A DNA stretch of 33,479 bases, from assembly GCA_045106335.1 (NCBI GenBank), contig JBGCEM010000184.1:1-33479 (forward strand). The letters are read 5' to 3'. The stretch is from Aliishimia sp045106335 (GTDB taxonomy: Bacteria; Pseudomonadota; Alphaproteobacteria; Rhodobacterales; Rhodobacteraceae). Each line of letters starts with the position of its first letter. The stretch's first letter is position 1. This document shows, in pieces, positions 16,732 to 24,520 of this stretch. The translations under genes and the position numbers were made by a program. The notes beneath the pieces were generated by a model. It was not told where the DNA came from. It did no database searches and worked only from the letters and a program-made list of their open reading frames with translations.

Positions 16732-17562
16732 ATGTCGTCACAACAAACACCAGTTCACGAGGCGCAGCACTTAACGAGTGAAGAGATCCGCATGCGCATT
16801 CGTGCGCAAAAGTATGACACGCACACGTCAGGCTTGGCTGCGGGCAAGCTTCAGTGCAACTTGGCCATTCTCCCCGAGACCTTTGCACTGGACTTTCTCC
16901 GGTTTTGTCAGAGAAATCCCAAGCCTTGCCCTTTGGTTGGTGTCGGGGAAACGGGCGATCCGATGTTACCGACGCTAGGGCGCGACATTGATATTCGCAC
17001 CGATGTTCCACGCTATCGCGTGTTCCGAAATGGCGCTTTCGAAGAAGAGGTTTTGGATATCTCCTCGCTTTGGTCTGATGACCTCGTGACCGTTGCATTG
17101 GGGTGTTCGTTTACATTTGAAAATGCGCTTATGCGGGCGGATATTGCTGTTCGCCACATTGAGACAGGTCGCAACGTCCCGATGTTTCGCACCAGCATTG
17201 ATCTTGTTCCGGCAGGCCCTTTCAGCGGTCAGATGGTTGTTACGATGCGTCCGCTGCCCGAGGAACAAATTGAACAGGCAACATCCATCAGTGGCCGCTA
17301 TCCTCAGGCGCACGGTGCGCCAATCGCTGTTGGAGATCCGGCTGCCATTGGTATCAAAAACCTGGATCACCCTGACTACGGTGATCCCGTTGAAATTCGA
17401 CCGGGCGAAATTCCCGTTTATTGGGCGTGCGGTGTCACCCCGCAAAACGTTCTGCGGGCGGCAAAACTGCCAATCTGCATCACGCACGCCCCTGGACACA
17501 TGCTGATAACCGATGTCGCAGAAGATGCAGAAACAACAATTTATCAACACACCCCTAACTAG
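16732..17562 (+). CDS. DUF1445 (YcsI / D-glutamate cyclase) family putative hydro-lyase
   Basis: The 276-residue protein matches the DUF1445/YcsI family. Signals are LPETFALDFLRFCQRNPKPC, then PLVGVGETGDP, DIDIRTDVPRYRVFRNG, FTFENAL, RNVPMFRTSIDLVPAGPFSG, VVTMRPLP and the closing ITHAPGHMLITDV. Family members include the mammalian mitochondrial D-glutamate cyclase, which makes 5-oxo-D-proline. Many bacterial copies are annotated only as hydro-lyases. The ATG at 16732, after GGGGAAG, is preferred to a GTG at 16705. It is followed 11 bases later by a complete TRAP transporter, so the enzyme probably acts on the imported compound, perhaps a D-amino acid or related carboxylate. The exact reaction is inferred, not shown. 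Confidence 0.88.
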   Translation: MSSQQTPVHEAQHLTSEEIRMRIRAQKYDTHTSGLAAGKLQCNLAILPETFALDFLRFCQRNPKPCPLVGVGETGDPMLPTLGRDIDIRTDVPRYRVFRNGAFEEEVLDISSLWSDDLVTVALGCSFTFENALMRADIAVRHIETGRNVPMFRTSIDLVPAGPFSGQMVVTMRPLPEEQIEQATSISGRYPQAHGAPIAVGDPAAIGIKNLDHPDYGDPVEIRPGEIPVYWACGVTPQNVLRAAKLPICITHAPGHMLITDVAEDAETTIYQHTPN

Positions 17563-17573
17563 GAGATCAAGAA

Positions 17574-18599
17574 ATGAAACGTACCCTTACACTGCTTGTC
17601 GCCACGACGGCGCTTGCCGGACCAGCTTTGGCTGAAGACCTATCTGTGGTCGGAAGCTGGTCCAGTTTGCCGCTGCACAACACATATGAAGCGCCATTCT
17701 GGACGGAAACTTTGCCCGCCGCCGGAGATTTCAATGTTGAGCTGACCACGCACAACGCGATGGGCCTTTGCCTGTCAGCCATTCACCCGCTCCTGGGTCA
17801 GGGCGTCTATGACGTGGCCATGACGGTCGCGGACTACGCAGTGGGCGACGCGCCCGAGCTTGAGGGCCTTGATGTGCCGCTTTTGGCGCTGACAGCCGGT
17901 GAAGCCCGCGCAATGGTTGATGCGGCCCGCCCTATGGTGTCCGATATCTATCGCGACCGCTTCAACGCCGAAGTTCTGGCCATCGCGCCTTATCCGCCGC
18001 AGGTTGTCTTTTGCAACGCAGAGATCGACAGCTTTGCAGACCTTGAAGGCTTGAAAGTGCGTGCCTCTGGTCGGATGACAGCCCTGTTTCTTGAAGCGCT
18101 CGGCGCGGAAGGCGTCAGTGTCTCTTTCGGTGAAGTTCCCGGTGCGTTGCAGACCGGCACAGTTGATTGCGCGGTCACTGGCGCTGGTTCGGGCTACTCG
18201 GCGGGCTGGTGGGAAGTTTCGACGCACCTTCTGCCTATCCCTCTGGGCGGTTGGGACCATGTCGTGACGGCCATTAACGCAGACAAATGGTCCAGCCTGT
18301 CTGAAGCAGATCAGGCGACGATCCGGTCCGAAATCTCCTCAGGCTTTGAAGAGCCTGCATGGGCCAGCGCGCAAGGCGCTTTGGTAAACGACATTGCTTG
18401 CCTGACCGGAAATGGCGACTGCCCCTCTGGCGAGGCGCGCAGCATGACGCTTGTCGACATCTCGGACGCGGATTTTGAGAATGCACGGGGGATCCTGATA
18501 GGTGAAGTTCTTCCAGATTGGGCCAAGCGCGCAGGTGGTGATTGGGCAGACCGTTGGAATGCCTCTGTTGGCCAAGTCGTCGGCGTGACCATCGAATAA
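17574..18599 (+). CDS. dctP: TRAP transporter substrate-binding protein (DctP-type)
   Basis: The 341-residue protein has a signal peptide (MKRTLTLLVATTALAGPALA, cleavage before EDLSVV) and the DctP/TAP ligand-binding fold. The conserved segment LKVRASGRMTALFLEALGAE, followed by EVPGALQTGTVDCAVTG, contains the arginine that usually grips the ligand carboxylate. It captures an organic acid in the periplasm and hands it to the DctQ-DctM permease encoded next. The gene starts 11 bases after the DUF1445 stop with GGAGATCAAGAA ahead as ribosome binding site. The ligand cannot be told from sequence; the adjacent DUF1445 enzyme hints at an amino- or oxo-acid. The symbol names the TRAP component type only. 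Confidence 0.9.
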   Translation: MKRTLTLLVATTALAGPALAEDLSVVGSWSSLPLHNTYEAPFWTETLPAAGDFNVELTTHNAMGLCLSAIHPLLGQGVYDVAMTVADYAVGDAPELEGLDVPLLALTAGEARAMVDAARPMVSDIYRDRFNAEVLAIAPYPPQVVFCNAEIDSFADLEGLKVRASGRMTALFLEALGAEGVSVSFGEVPGALQTGTVDCAVTGAGSGYSAGWWEVSTHLLPIPLGGWDHVVTAINADKWSSLSEADQATIRSEISSGFEEPAWASAQGALVNDIACLTGNGDCPSGEARSMTLVDISDADFENARGILIGEVLPDWAKRAGGDWADRWNASVGQVVGVTIE

Positions 18600-18627
18600 A
18601 GCCAATCTAAACCAAAGGATCTAAGAT

Positions 18628-19173
18628 ATGGAACTGGCATTGATAGATACGCTTCGGAAGCTTAATCGCACAATCGCTTTGATTGTCGGTCTGGGGCTTC
18701 TGGGAATGGCGGCGTTTGTCGTCGCGGATATCGCTCTTCGCCAGGTCCATGCATCCTTTGGCGGATCAGAAGAATTTGCGGGCTATGCGATGGCGCTCGT
18801 CAGTTCATGGGGTATGGCCTATGCTTTGTTAGAGCTTGGCCATATCCGTATCGACCTTATTCGAAGTCGGACAGGGCAGACCGCCCGTGCGCTTTTCGAT
18901 GTGTTTTCCATGATTATGATGTCCGGTGTCGTTGTCACTATCGCGATCAAGTGTTGGCCTGTCGTGGACCGCGCCATCGACAATGGCAGCCGCGCCAACA
19001 CGCCCTTGGCGACGCCGCTTGCTTGGGTGCAAGTCCCCTGGTTTGCCGGATGGGTCTGGTTCGCGGTCATGACATGTTTGGTTACCCTGGCTGCAATTAG
19101 TTTGCTGGTCCGTGGGCGGGCCGCAGAAACCGAGCCTTTCATCGGCGCATTTTCAGAGCAGGATAGCCTTTAA
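18628..19173 (+). CDS. dctQ: TRAP transporter small permease (DctQ-type)
   Basis: The 181-residue inner-membrane protein has the four-helix DctQ plan. TM1 is near 15-35 (LIVGLGLLGMAAFVVADIAL), TM2 near 48-68 with GYAMALVSSWGMAYALLELG, then LGHIRIDLIRSR, typical of this family, TM3 near 90-110, and TM4 near 132-155. It pairs with the large DctM subunit, and its function is to complete the TRAP complex. The stop TAA shares its last base with the DctM ATG (TAATG at 19171-19175), so the two are coupled. A ribosome binding site AAAGGA lies ahead of the ATG at 18628. Confidence 0.9.
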   Translation: MELALIDTLRKLNRTIALIVGLGLLGMAAFVVADIALRQVHASFGGSEEFAGYAMALVSSWGMAYALLELGHIRIDLIRSRTGQTARALFDVFSMIMMSGVVVTIAIKCWPVVDRAIDNGSRANTPLATPLAWVQVPWFAGWVWFAVMTCLVTLAAISLLVRGRAAETEPFIGAFSEQDSL

Positions 19174-20456
19174 TGATTACCTATGTGTCTGCTGGTCTTC
19201 TGGCGTTGCTTGCTGTGTCTATTCCTGTGGGTATCGTTCTCTTCCTGCTTGGCTTTGGTGTTGATCAGTTCTTTTCAAACTTTCCGCTAAGTCGGGCGTT
19301 GGGGAACATGGTCTGGTCGTCTTCAAGCAGTGCAACCCTCATCGCCATTCCATTTTTTGTCCTCCTTGGCGAAGTGCTTGTCCGTTCGGGCGTCGCAACA
19401 CGGACCTATTCGGCGCTTGACCGTTGGGTCAGTTGGTTGCCCGGAGGCTTGGTCCACGCCAACGTCGCCACGGCCACAATGTTCTCGGCCACCTCGGGGT
19501 CGTCTGTTGCGACGGCGGCAACTGTGGCGACAGTGGCTATGCCGCAAGCCGAAAAACTGGGCTATGACCCGAAACTGTTTTCCGGCGCCATCGCGGCAGG
19601 CGGAACCCTTGGCATTATGATCCCGCCCTCTATCAACCTGATTGTGTTTGGTTTCCTGACGCAATCGTCGATCCCACAGCTATTCCTTGCGGGTCTGGTT
19701 CCGGGCCTGATCCTTGCACTGTCATTTCTGATGGTGACGGCGATCATTTGTACAATCCGGCCAGAACTGGGCGGACAACGCCGCGTCTTTCCATTGGCTC
19801 AAATGCTGCGCGCTTTGGTCGATCTGGTCCCGATCCTTATCCTTTTTGGGCTCATCGTCGGATCTATTTATCGCGGCTGGGCCACACCAACAGAGGCTGC
19901 CGCAGTGGGGGTTGCCGGTGCATTTTTGATCGCCGCTGCCTTTGGTGGCGTGAATTGGACGATGCTGCGCGACAGCCTTCTTGGGACGATCAAAGTCACG
20001 TCAATGATCATGCTGATCATCATCGGCGCGTCGTTTCTGAATTTCACCCTGTCCGCTGCGGGCCTTGGCCGCGAACTGACCACCTTTATGGAGGGACTTG
20101 GTCTGGGGCCAATCGGCTTCATTCTGGTGGTCGTGGTGCTTTATATTGTCCTGGGCTTTTTCATTGAAACACTGTCGCTGATGGTCGTCACGATCCCTAT
20201 CATCGTCCCGATGGTCCTAGCGCAAGGATATGACGCCGTCTGGTTTGGTATTTTGATGATTGTCCTGATCGAAATGGCGCTGATTACACCACCTGTGGGT
20301 TTGAACCTGTACGTTGTCCAAGGTGCGCGAAAATCGGGCAATATAGGCGAGGTGATGTTGGGGGCCGCACCCTATGCACTTGTGATGCTGATCATGGCTT
20401 TTGCGCTGATTGCCTTCCCTGACATCGCACTCTGGCTGCCAAGTTTGCTCAGCTAG
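19173..20456 (+). CDS. dctM: TRAP transporter large permease (DctM-type)
   Basis: The 427-residue membrane protein has the DctM family pattern: IAIPFFVLLGEVLVRSGVA, then ATMFSATSGSSVATAATVAT, the conserved GGTLGIMIPPSINLIVFG, WATPTEAAAVGVAGAF, and the C-terminal GILMIVLIEMALITPPVGLN. DctM is the sodium-coupled transport channel of TRAP systems, with about twelve helices. It is the last gene of the DUF1445-DctPQM operon. Length and all family motifs are intact, so the transporter should be functional. Confidence 0.93.
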   Translation: MITYVSAGLLALLAVSIPVGIVLFLLGFGVDQFFSNFPLSRALGNMVWSSSSSATLIAIPFFVLLGEVLVRSGVATRTYSALDRWVSWLPGGLVHANVATATMFSATSGSSVATAATVATVAMPQAEKLGYDPKLFSGAIAAGGTLGIMIPPSINLIVFGFLTQSSIPQLFLAGLVPGLILALSFLMVTAIICTIRPELGGQRRVFPLAQMLRALVDLVPILILFGLIVGSIYRGWATPTEAAAVGVAGAFLIAAAFGGVNWTMLRDSLLGTIKVTSMIMLIIIGASFLNFTLSAAGLGRELTTFMEGLGLGPIGFILVVVVLYIVLGFFIETLSLMVVTIPIIVPMVLAQGYDAVWFGILMIVLIEMALITPPVGLNLYVVQGARKSGNIGEVMLGAAPYALVMLIMAFALIAFPDIALWLPSLLS

Positions 20457-20920
20457 CGTCCAGACCAACAGCTATAGCGTTTCCGATTTTACGTGAGGCA
20501 TCCAAAACCGCCTGAAGCATTGAAATATTTGATTTCAGGCAGCATTAGGCGCACCAAGTTAATCGGAAAACTGGCTTAAATGCAATATAATGTGGCCCAT
20601 CCCGTTCCTGCATCATATGCAAAATCAGCCTTATCAAACTGACCGCGCGCTGCTCGGTTGGCGAAAGCGACTGCGCCGTCACTTTGAATGGCACCCCATC
20701 CTTAATGATGTGCGGCGCGGCGTTGGACATGAAAAGGTTGGGGTCGGGTTCCGTCTAAATATCTCTTTGATCTGTGGTGAATGTTAGAAAAACGGATCAC
20801 GAAAGCCAATGTCCGCAAAACGGGATGCGGTCGAAGCATCTTGAACAATCGGCGAAAACCCTTCCGGGCCAATATGGGATATCGGTTCTAGCCCTTGGCT
20901 TTTGCTGTTAATGCGATTGG
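20457..20920. other. Intergenic region (464 bp) between DctM and the AraC-type gene
   Basis: It contains the hairpin at 20510-20540. A 61-codon minus-strand reading frame (20545-20730) starts MSNAAPHIIKDG. Its composition looks protein-like, but it has no ribosome binding site and no recognised family, so it may be a tiny gene or the remains of one. The last 150 bases should hold the AraC-type gene's promoter, but no clear boxes were identified. Confidence 0.45.
20510..20540 (+). terminator. Hairpin after DctM, possible terminator
   Basis: GCCTGAA (20510-20516) pairs with TTCAGGC (20534-20540) across a 17-base loop. An alternative inner stem TGAAAT/ATTTCA overlaps it. No T-run follows, so it may be an RNA-stabilising or factor-dependent end rather than an intrinsic terminator. 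Confidence 0.3.
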
Positions 20921-21946
20921 ATGATGATACGCGACCTCAATGCTCAGCTTTCAACTGTCTCAAGTGCCTTCATTCAGGACTGGCTTATGGCGTTGCAGGC
21001 ACTTTGTGGGTCGGATCAATTGTCTTCGTTGCTTGCCCGATCTGGCATCCCTTACGGCGACAAAGCGCAATTGGGCCGCGTGACACTAGAACAGATCGTG
21101 CGTCTGTACCAATTGGCCGCTGTAGAGACCGGCGATGAAATGATGGGACTGTGGTCGCGTCCGATCAGGTCGCGTGCGCTGCAACACCTTTTGACATCCG
21201 TGCGCGAGTCGACCTCGTTGTCGTCAGCGCTTTACCGATTTTCGACGTTTTGGAATCTGCTTCTTGATGACCATCAGTTTGAGTTGGTTGCCGTGAAGGA
21301 CATCACTGTGCTGCGCCTTGTCGCGCAATCAGACAGCTCTGCGCAGCGCTTTGGACATATGTTGATCCTAAAGCTAGCCCACGGGATTCTGTCTTGGCTG
21401 GCCCGGCGCGAAGTCGCGATAGAGCGTATCGAATTTGCATTTGAACGCCCCACATTTGAAGAAGATTACGCTGTTATTTTTCCTGCGCCTGTTTTCTTTG
21501 GCGGCCCGGCCACATCCATTTATGTCGCCACAGCCACTCTGGGGCCTGTGAACACGCGCAGCACCGATGATTTGGATCGCTTTTTGGAAAACGCTCCGCG
21601 CGACTGGCTTTTCACCCGCTCGCAAGAACACACGCAGTCTTTGCGGGTGCGTGCGTATCTGAACCAGTCAAGCTGGGAAGAGGCGCATCTTGCCGGCACA
21701 GCCAAAGCGTTAAACCTGACGCCACGCACGTTGCTGCGCAAATTGGACGCGGATGGAACATCGTTTCAGGCGATCAAAGACGGGTTGCGCAGAGATATTG
21801 CCATTCGTCGTTTGCAAACTGGGGATGCAAGTATTGAGGCCATCGCCCAAGACGTAGGCTTTTCCTCTGCGGCAAGTTTCCACAAGGCGTTTCACAGGTG
21901 GACTGGGGCAACGCCAAGTTCGTACCGGCGGCGGCATCATTTATAG
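20921..21946 (+). CDS. AraC-family transcriptional regulator with arabinose-binding-like N-terminal domain
   Basis: The 341-residue protein has an N-terminal effector domain of the Arabinose_bd type (about 20-215) seen in AraC regulators such as OruR- and ArgR-like ones. Its C-terminal AraC DNA-binding domain (about 240-338) contains AKALNLTPRTLLRKLDADGT, then FQAIKDGLRRDIAIRRL, IEAIAQDVGFSSAASFHKAF and HRWTGATPSSYRR, which are the two helix-turn-helix units. ATG codons at 20921 and 20924 are both possible. The gene is followed by an acyl-CoA dehydrogenase and a reductase on the same strand, with spaced repeats in the gap, so it probably activates them. Confidence 0.9.
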   Translation: MMIRDLNAQLSTVSSAFIQDWLMALQALCGSDQLSSLLARSGIPYGDKAQLGRVTLEQIVRLYQLAAVETGDEMMGLWSRPIRSRALQHLLTSVRESTSLSSALYRFSTFWNLLLDDHQFELVAVKDITVLRLVAQSDSSAQRFGHMLILKLAHGILSWLARREVAIERIEFAFERPTFEEDYAVIFPAPVFFGGPATSIYVATATLGPVNTRSTDDLDRFLENAPRDWLFTRSQEHTQSLRVRAYLNQSSWEEAHLAGTAKALNLTPRTLLRKLDADGTSFQAIKDGLRRDIAIRRLQTGDASIEAIAQDVGFSSAASFHKAFHRWTGATPSSYRRRHHL

Positions 21947-21953
21947 TCGCAAT

Positions 21954-22000
21954 TTGTCACTTTCGGACAATCCGTTGTCACCCTACGAGATGGTGGTCAC
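21954..22000. promoter_or_regulatory. Three spaced TTGTCAC-like direct repeats (candidate AraC-type operator)
   Basis: TTGTCAC occurs at 21954-21960 and 21975-21981, exactly 21 bp apart (two helical turns), and TGGTCAC at 21994-22000. They begin eight bases after the AraC-type stop, in the 170-bp gap before the acyl-CoA dehydrogenase. Direct repeats at two-turn spacing are how AraC-family proteins bind. Confidence 0.5.
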
Positions 22001-22116
22001 TGCGGAGTGAGTGCTATTTAGGGCTCGAAACGCTTCTTGCTGCATCAAACGACGTTGCTTCGTTAACAGACGCTGGCGACATTGGATATTTGCGCTTAAC
22101 TTAAAGGACTGGGCCC

Positions 22117-23322
22117 ATGTCATCGAAACTTGAAACCATTCTGACGGCTGCGCGCGATCATGCGCACAATGTGATCCTTCCCAATGTGGATACCTGGAAT
22201 GCAAGCAAAGCTTGGCCACGTGCGGCCTCTGACATCGCGGGCGCCGCGGGGTTGACGGGTCTTTATGCGCCTGAAGAGTGGGGAGGGCAGGGTTTGCCGC
22301 TGTCCGAGGGTATTCAGGTTTATGAGCAATTAGGTCTGGGCGATGGGGCCTATGCATTTGCGCTGTCCATGCACAACATTTGCACCTTCGCGGGCTGCGG
22401 ATACGGGACCGACGCGTTCAAGAAAGAATGGGCGCGCGATTTGACGTCTGGCCGGAAACTTGCGAATTTTGCGCTGACGGAACCGCAGTCGGGTTCTGAC
22501 CCGATGAAGATGTACACCCGTGCCACGATTAATGGGGACGGCACCTGGACGATCAGTGGGTCGAAGGCTTGGGTTAGCCTGGCGACTGAGGCCGATATCT
22601 ACTTTACGGTCGTAAAAACCAGCGACGCGCCTGGCCACCAAGACATGGCAATGATCGCGATCCCGGCGGATGCACCAGGTATCAGCTTTGGCCCGCTTTA
22701 TGACACGCCGTCCTACACCTTTCTGCCCATGTCCGAGATGTATTTGGACAAGGTGGTCGTCAGTGAAGACAACATCATTCTGCCCATTGGCCAGGGTCTG
22801 CAGGGCTCTTTGATGGCGATTGACATTGCGCGGGTCTCTATCGCCTCGGGCTGCTGTGGCCTCATGCAATCTGCGCTGGATACGGCGCTGTCTTATTCTA
22901 AGAACCGCAAGATGTTCGACGGTAAGACACTCGATTTGGATGGCATCCAGTGGATGCTGGGCGAGGTGGCGACGGATCTAGAGGCTTCTAAGCTGCTGTA
23001 TCGCAAAGCGGCAGAGGCGCTTGGAACCCCCGACGGGCCGCTGATGGCGGCGCATGCCAAGCGGTTTGTGCCTGATGCTGCGGTCAAAGCGGCCAACACC
23101 TGCACGCAGGTTTTGGGGGGCATGGGCTTGTTGCAACCATACGGCTTGGATCGGTTGTCGCGTTTGGCGCAGATGTTGCGAATCGTGGATGGCACAACCG
23201 AAATCAGCCGCGTTGTCATTGGTCGTGCGCTCCAACAACGTGCGGCTGGTTTGCCGGACCTGCATGTGCCAAAGGGGTACGGTGAATTAAACAAAAGCGC
23301 TGCGACCTTTGCAGCGGAGTAG
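22117..23322 (+). CDS. Acyl-CoA dehydrogenase family protein
   Basis: The 401-residue protein has the acyl-CoA dehydrogenase plan. It has an N-terminal helical domain (GLTGLYAPEEWGGQGLPLSE), the FAD-binding FALTEPQSGSDP (about 127-138) and WTISGSKAWVS strand, and the C-terminal helical domain with NTCTQVLGGMGLLQPYGLDR and RIVDGTTEISRVVIG. It oxidises acyl-CoA thioesters at alpha-beta using FAD. The usual YEGT glutamate is an aspartate (Asp358 in VDGT), and the alternative IVD/LCAD base position in the IDIARV helix is alanine, so the catalytic base is probably Asp358 or atypical. AAGGA at 22104-22108 supports the ATG. It is followed 27 bases later by the reductase. Confidence 0.9.
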   Translation: MSSKLETILTAARDHAHNVILPNVDTWNASKAWPRAASDIAGAAGLTGLYAPEEWGGQGLPLSEGIQVYEQLGLGDGAYAFALSMHNICTFAGCGYGTDAFKKEWARDLTSGRKLANFALTEPQSGSDPMKMYTRATINGDGTWTISGSKAWVSLATEADIYFTVVKTSDAPGHQDMAMIAIPADAPGISFGPLYDTPSYTFLPMSEMYLDKVVVSEDNIILPIGQGLQGSLMAIDIARVSIASGCCGLMQSALDTALSYSKNRKMFDGKTLDLDGIQWMLGEVATDLEASKLLYRKAAEALGTPDGPLMAAHAKRFVPDAAVKAANTCTQVLGGMGLLQPYGLDRLSRLAQMLRIVDGTTEISRVVIGRALQQRAAGLPDLHVPKGYGELNKSAATFAAE

Positions 23323-23349
23323 TACGCCCAACCAACAGGAGTTTTTGCG

Positions 23350-24324
23350 ATGCGCGCTGTCCTTTGCACCCATTTTGGCGGCGCGGACGCGCTTGAGGTT
23401 GGCGAAGCGCCAGAACCTGTTCCGGCCGCCGACGAAGTTCTTATTGATGTGCGCGCTGCGGCTGTAAGCTTTATGGACAAGCTCATGGCAGAAGGCGGGT
23501 ATCAGATGCGGCCAGATTTGCCCTACGTACCTGGAACGGATGCTTCGGGCGTCGTTTTGCAGGTTGGCAGCGCTGTCACGGGGTTCAAACCCGGTGATCG
23601 CGTGGTTGGTCAGATGTGGCACGGAAGCTACGCGGAACGTGCAGTGACCAAACACTGGAAATGCGCAAAGGTCCCAGACGGCATCGACTTTACGATCGCC
23701 TCGACCGTCTTGCACAATTATATGACGGCCTACCACGCATTGGTCCAAAGATGTGCCCTGCAACCAACAGAGACATTGCTGGTCACAGGCGCCACTGGTG
23801 GTGTTGGACTTGCCGCCGTTGACATGGGGCGCATGTTGGGCGCGCGCGTTCTTGCAGGAACGGGTGATATGGCCAAAGAGCACGCGCTTAAAGACATGGG
23901 GGCTGAGGCGGTCATCAATATGCGTCAAGGCGATCTACGAGGTCAGGTCAAGGACCTTACGGACGGCAAGGGACTGGATGTTTGCTTTGAGATGATCGGA
24001 GGAGACACCTTCCAGACTCTCGCGCGATCCATGCGGTGGGGCGGACGCATAACACCTATTGGATTTGTAAGTGGGGACATCCCAAACCTGCCGATGAACT
24101 TGCCTCTGCTCAAAGGTTTTTCTGTCGTGGGTGTTTTCGAGGGTGCCTGGGCGGAAAAGTGCCCTTTGGAAGCCAAGGATGCGGCAGACAAAATAATGCA
24201 CTGGATTGCCGAAGGTGAACTTCACCCTCTTATTGATCGCGTCTTGAACTTGGATGACGCGTGCGAGGCCTTCAGATCCCTGACAAAACGCGATGTTATC
24301 GGGCGTATTGTTTTGAAAGTCTAA
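23350..24324 (+). CDS. Medium-chain reductase (quinone oxidoreductase-like, NADPH-dependent)
   Basis: The 324-residue protein belongs to the zinc-free quinone oxidoreductase/enoyl reductase branch of the MDR superfamily. Signals are a GroES-like N-terminal half with RPDLPYVPGTDASGVVLQVG, FKPGDRVVGQ and the linking segment LLVTGATGGVGLAAVDMGRM, which carries the nucleotide-binding glycine pattern (about 140-160). The end ALTKRDVIGRIVLKV-like sequence is typical. It would reduce an enone or an enoyl-CoA, or a quinone, with NADPH. AGGAG precedes the ATG. It likely works with the acyl-CoA dehydrogenase in breakdown of an unusual acyl or terpenoid chain. A 196-bp gap with no feature I could name separates it from the DctB-like gene. 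Confidence 0.88.
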   Translation: MRAVLCTHFGGADALEVGEAPEPVPAADEVLIDVRAAAVSFMDKLMAEGGYQMRPDLPYVPGTDASGVVLQVGSAVTGFKPGDRVVGQMWHGSYAERAVTKHWKCAKVPDGIDFTIASTVLHNYMTAYHALVQRCALQPTETLLVTGATGGVGLAAVDMGRMLGARVLAGTGDMAKEHALKDMGAEAVINMRQGDLRGQVKDLTDGKGLDVCFEMIGGDTFQTLARSMRWGGRITPIGFVSGDIPNLPMNLPLLKGFSVVGVFEGAWAEKCPLEAKDAADKIMHWIAEGELHPLIDRVLNLDDACEAFRSLTKRDVIGRIVLKV

Positions 24325-24520
24325 GCGAACCAGCGCTGTCCATTTTGTTGGAAAGTGACGCCTTGCTGGTACCTGCAATGGCCGTGGCGCATGATTGGCC
24401 AGGTCGCGACACGTGTCCCAGAGTACGGCAGATCCTCGTCAGATCTCGAACGGGCGTTTATCAGCACAGGGACACAAGATACGCTTGTCATAAGTGGCAA
24501 TAGACCGCACACAGTAAGAC

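Noticed and set aside
20545..20730. 61-codon minus-strand frame starting MSNAAPHIIKDG
   Set aside because: The composition is protein-like, but no ribosome binding site or family could be seen, so it is only mentioned in the intergenic entry.
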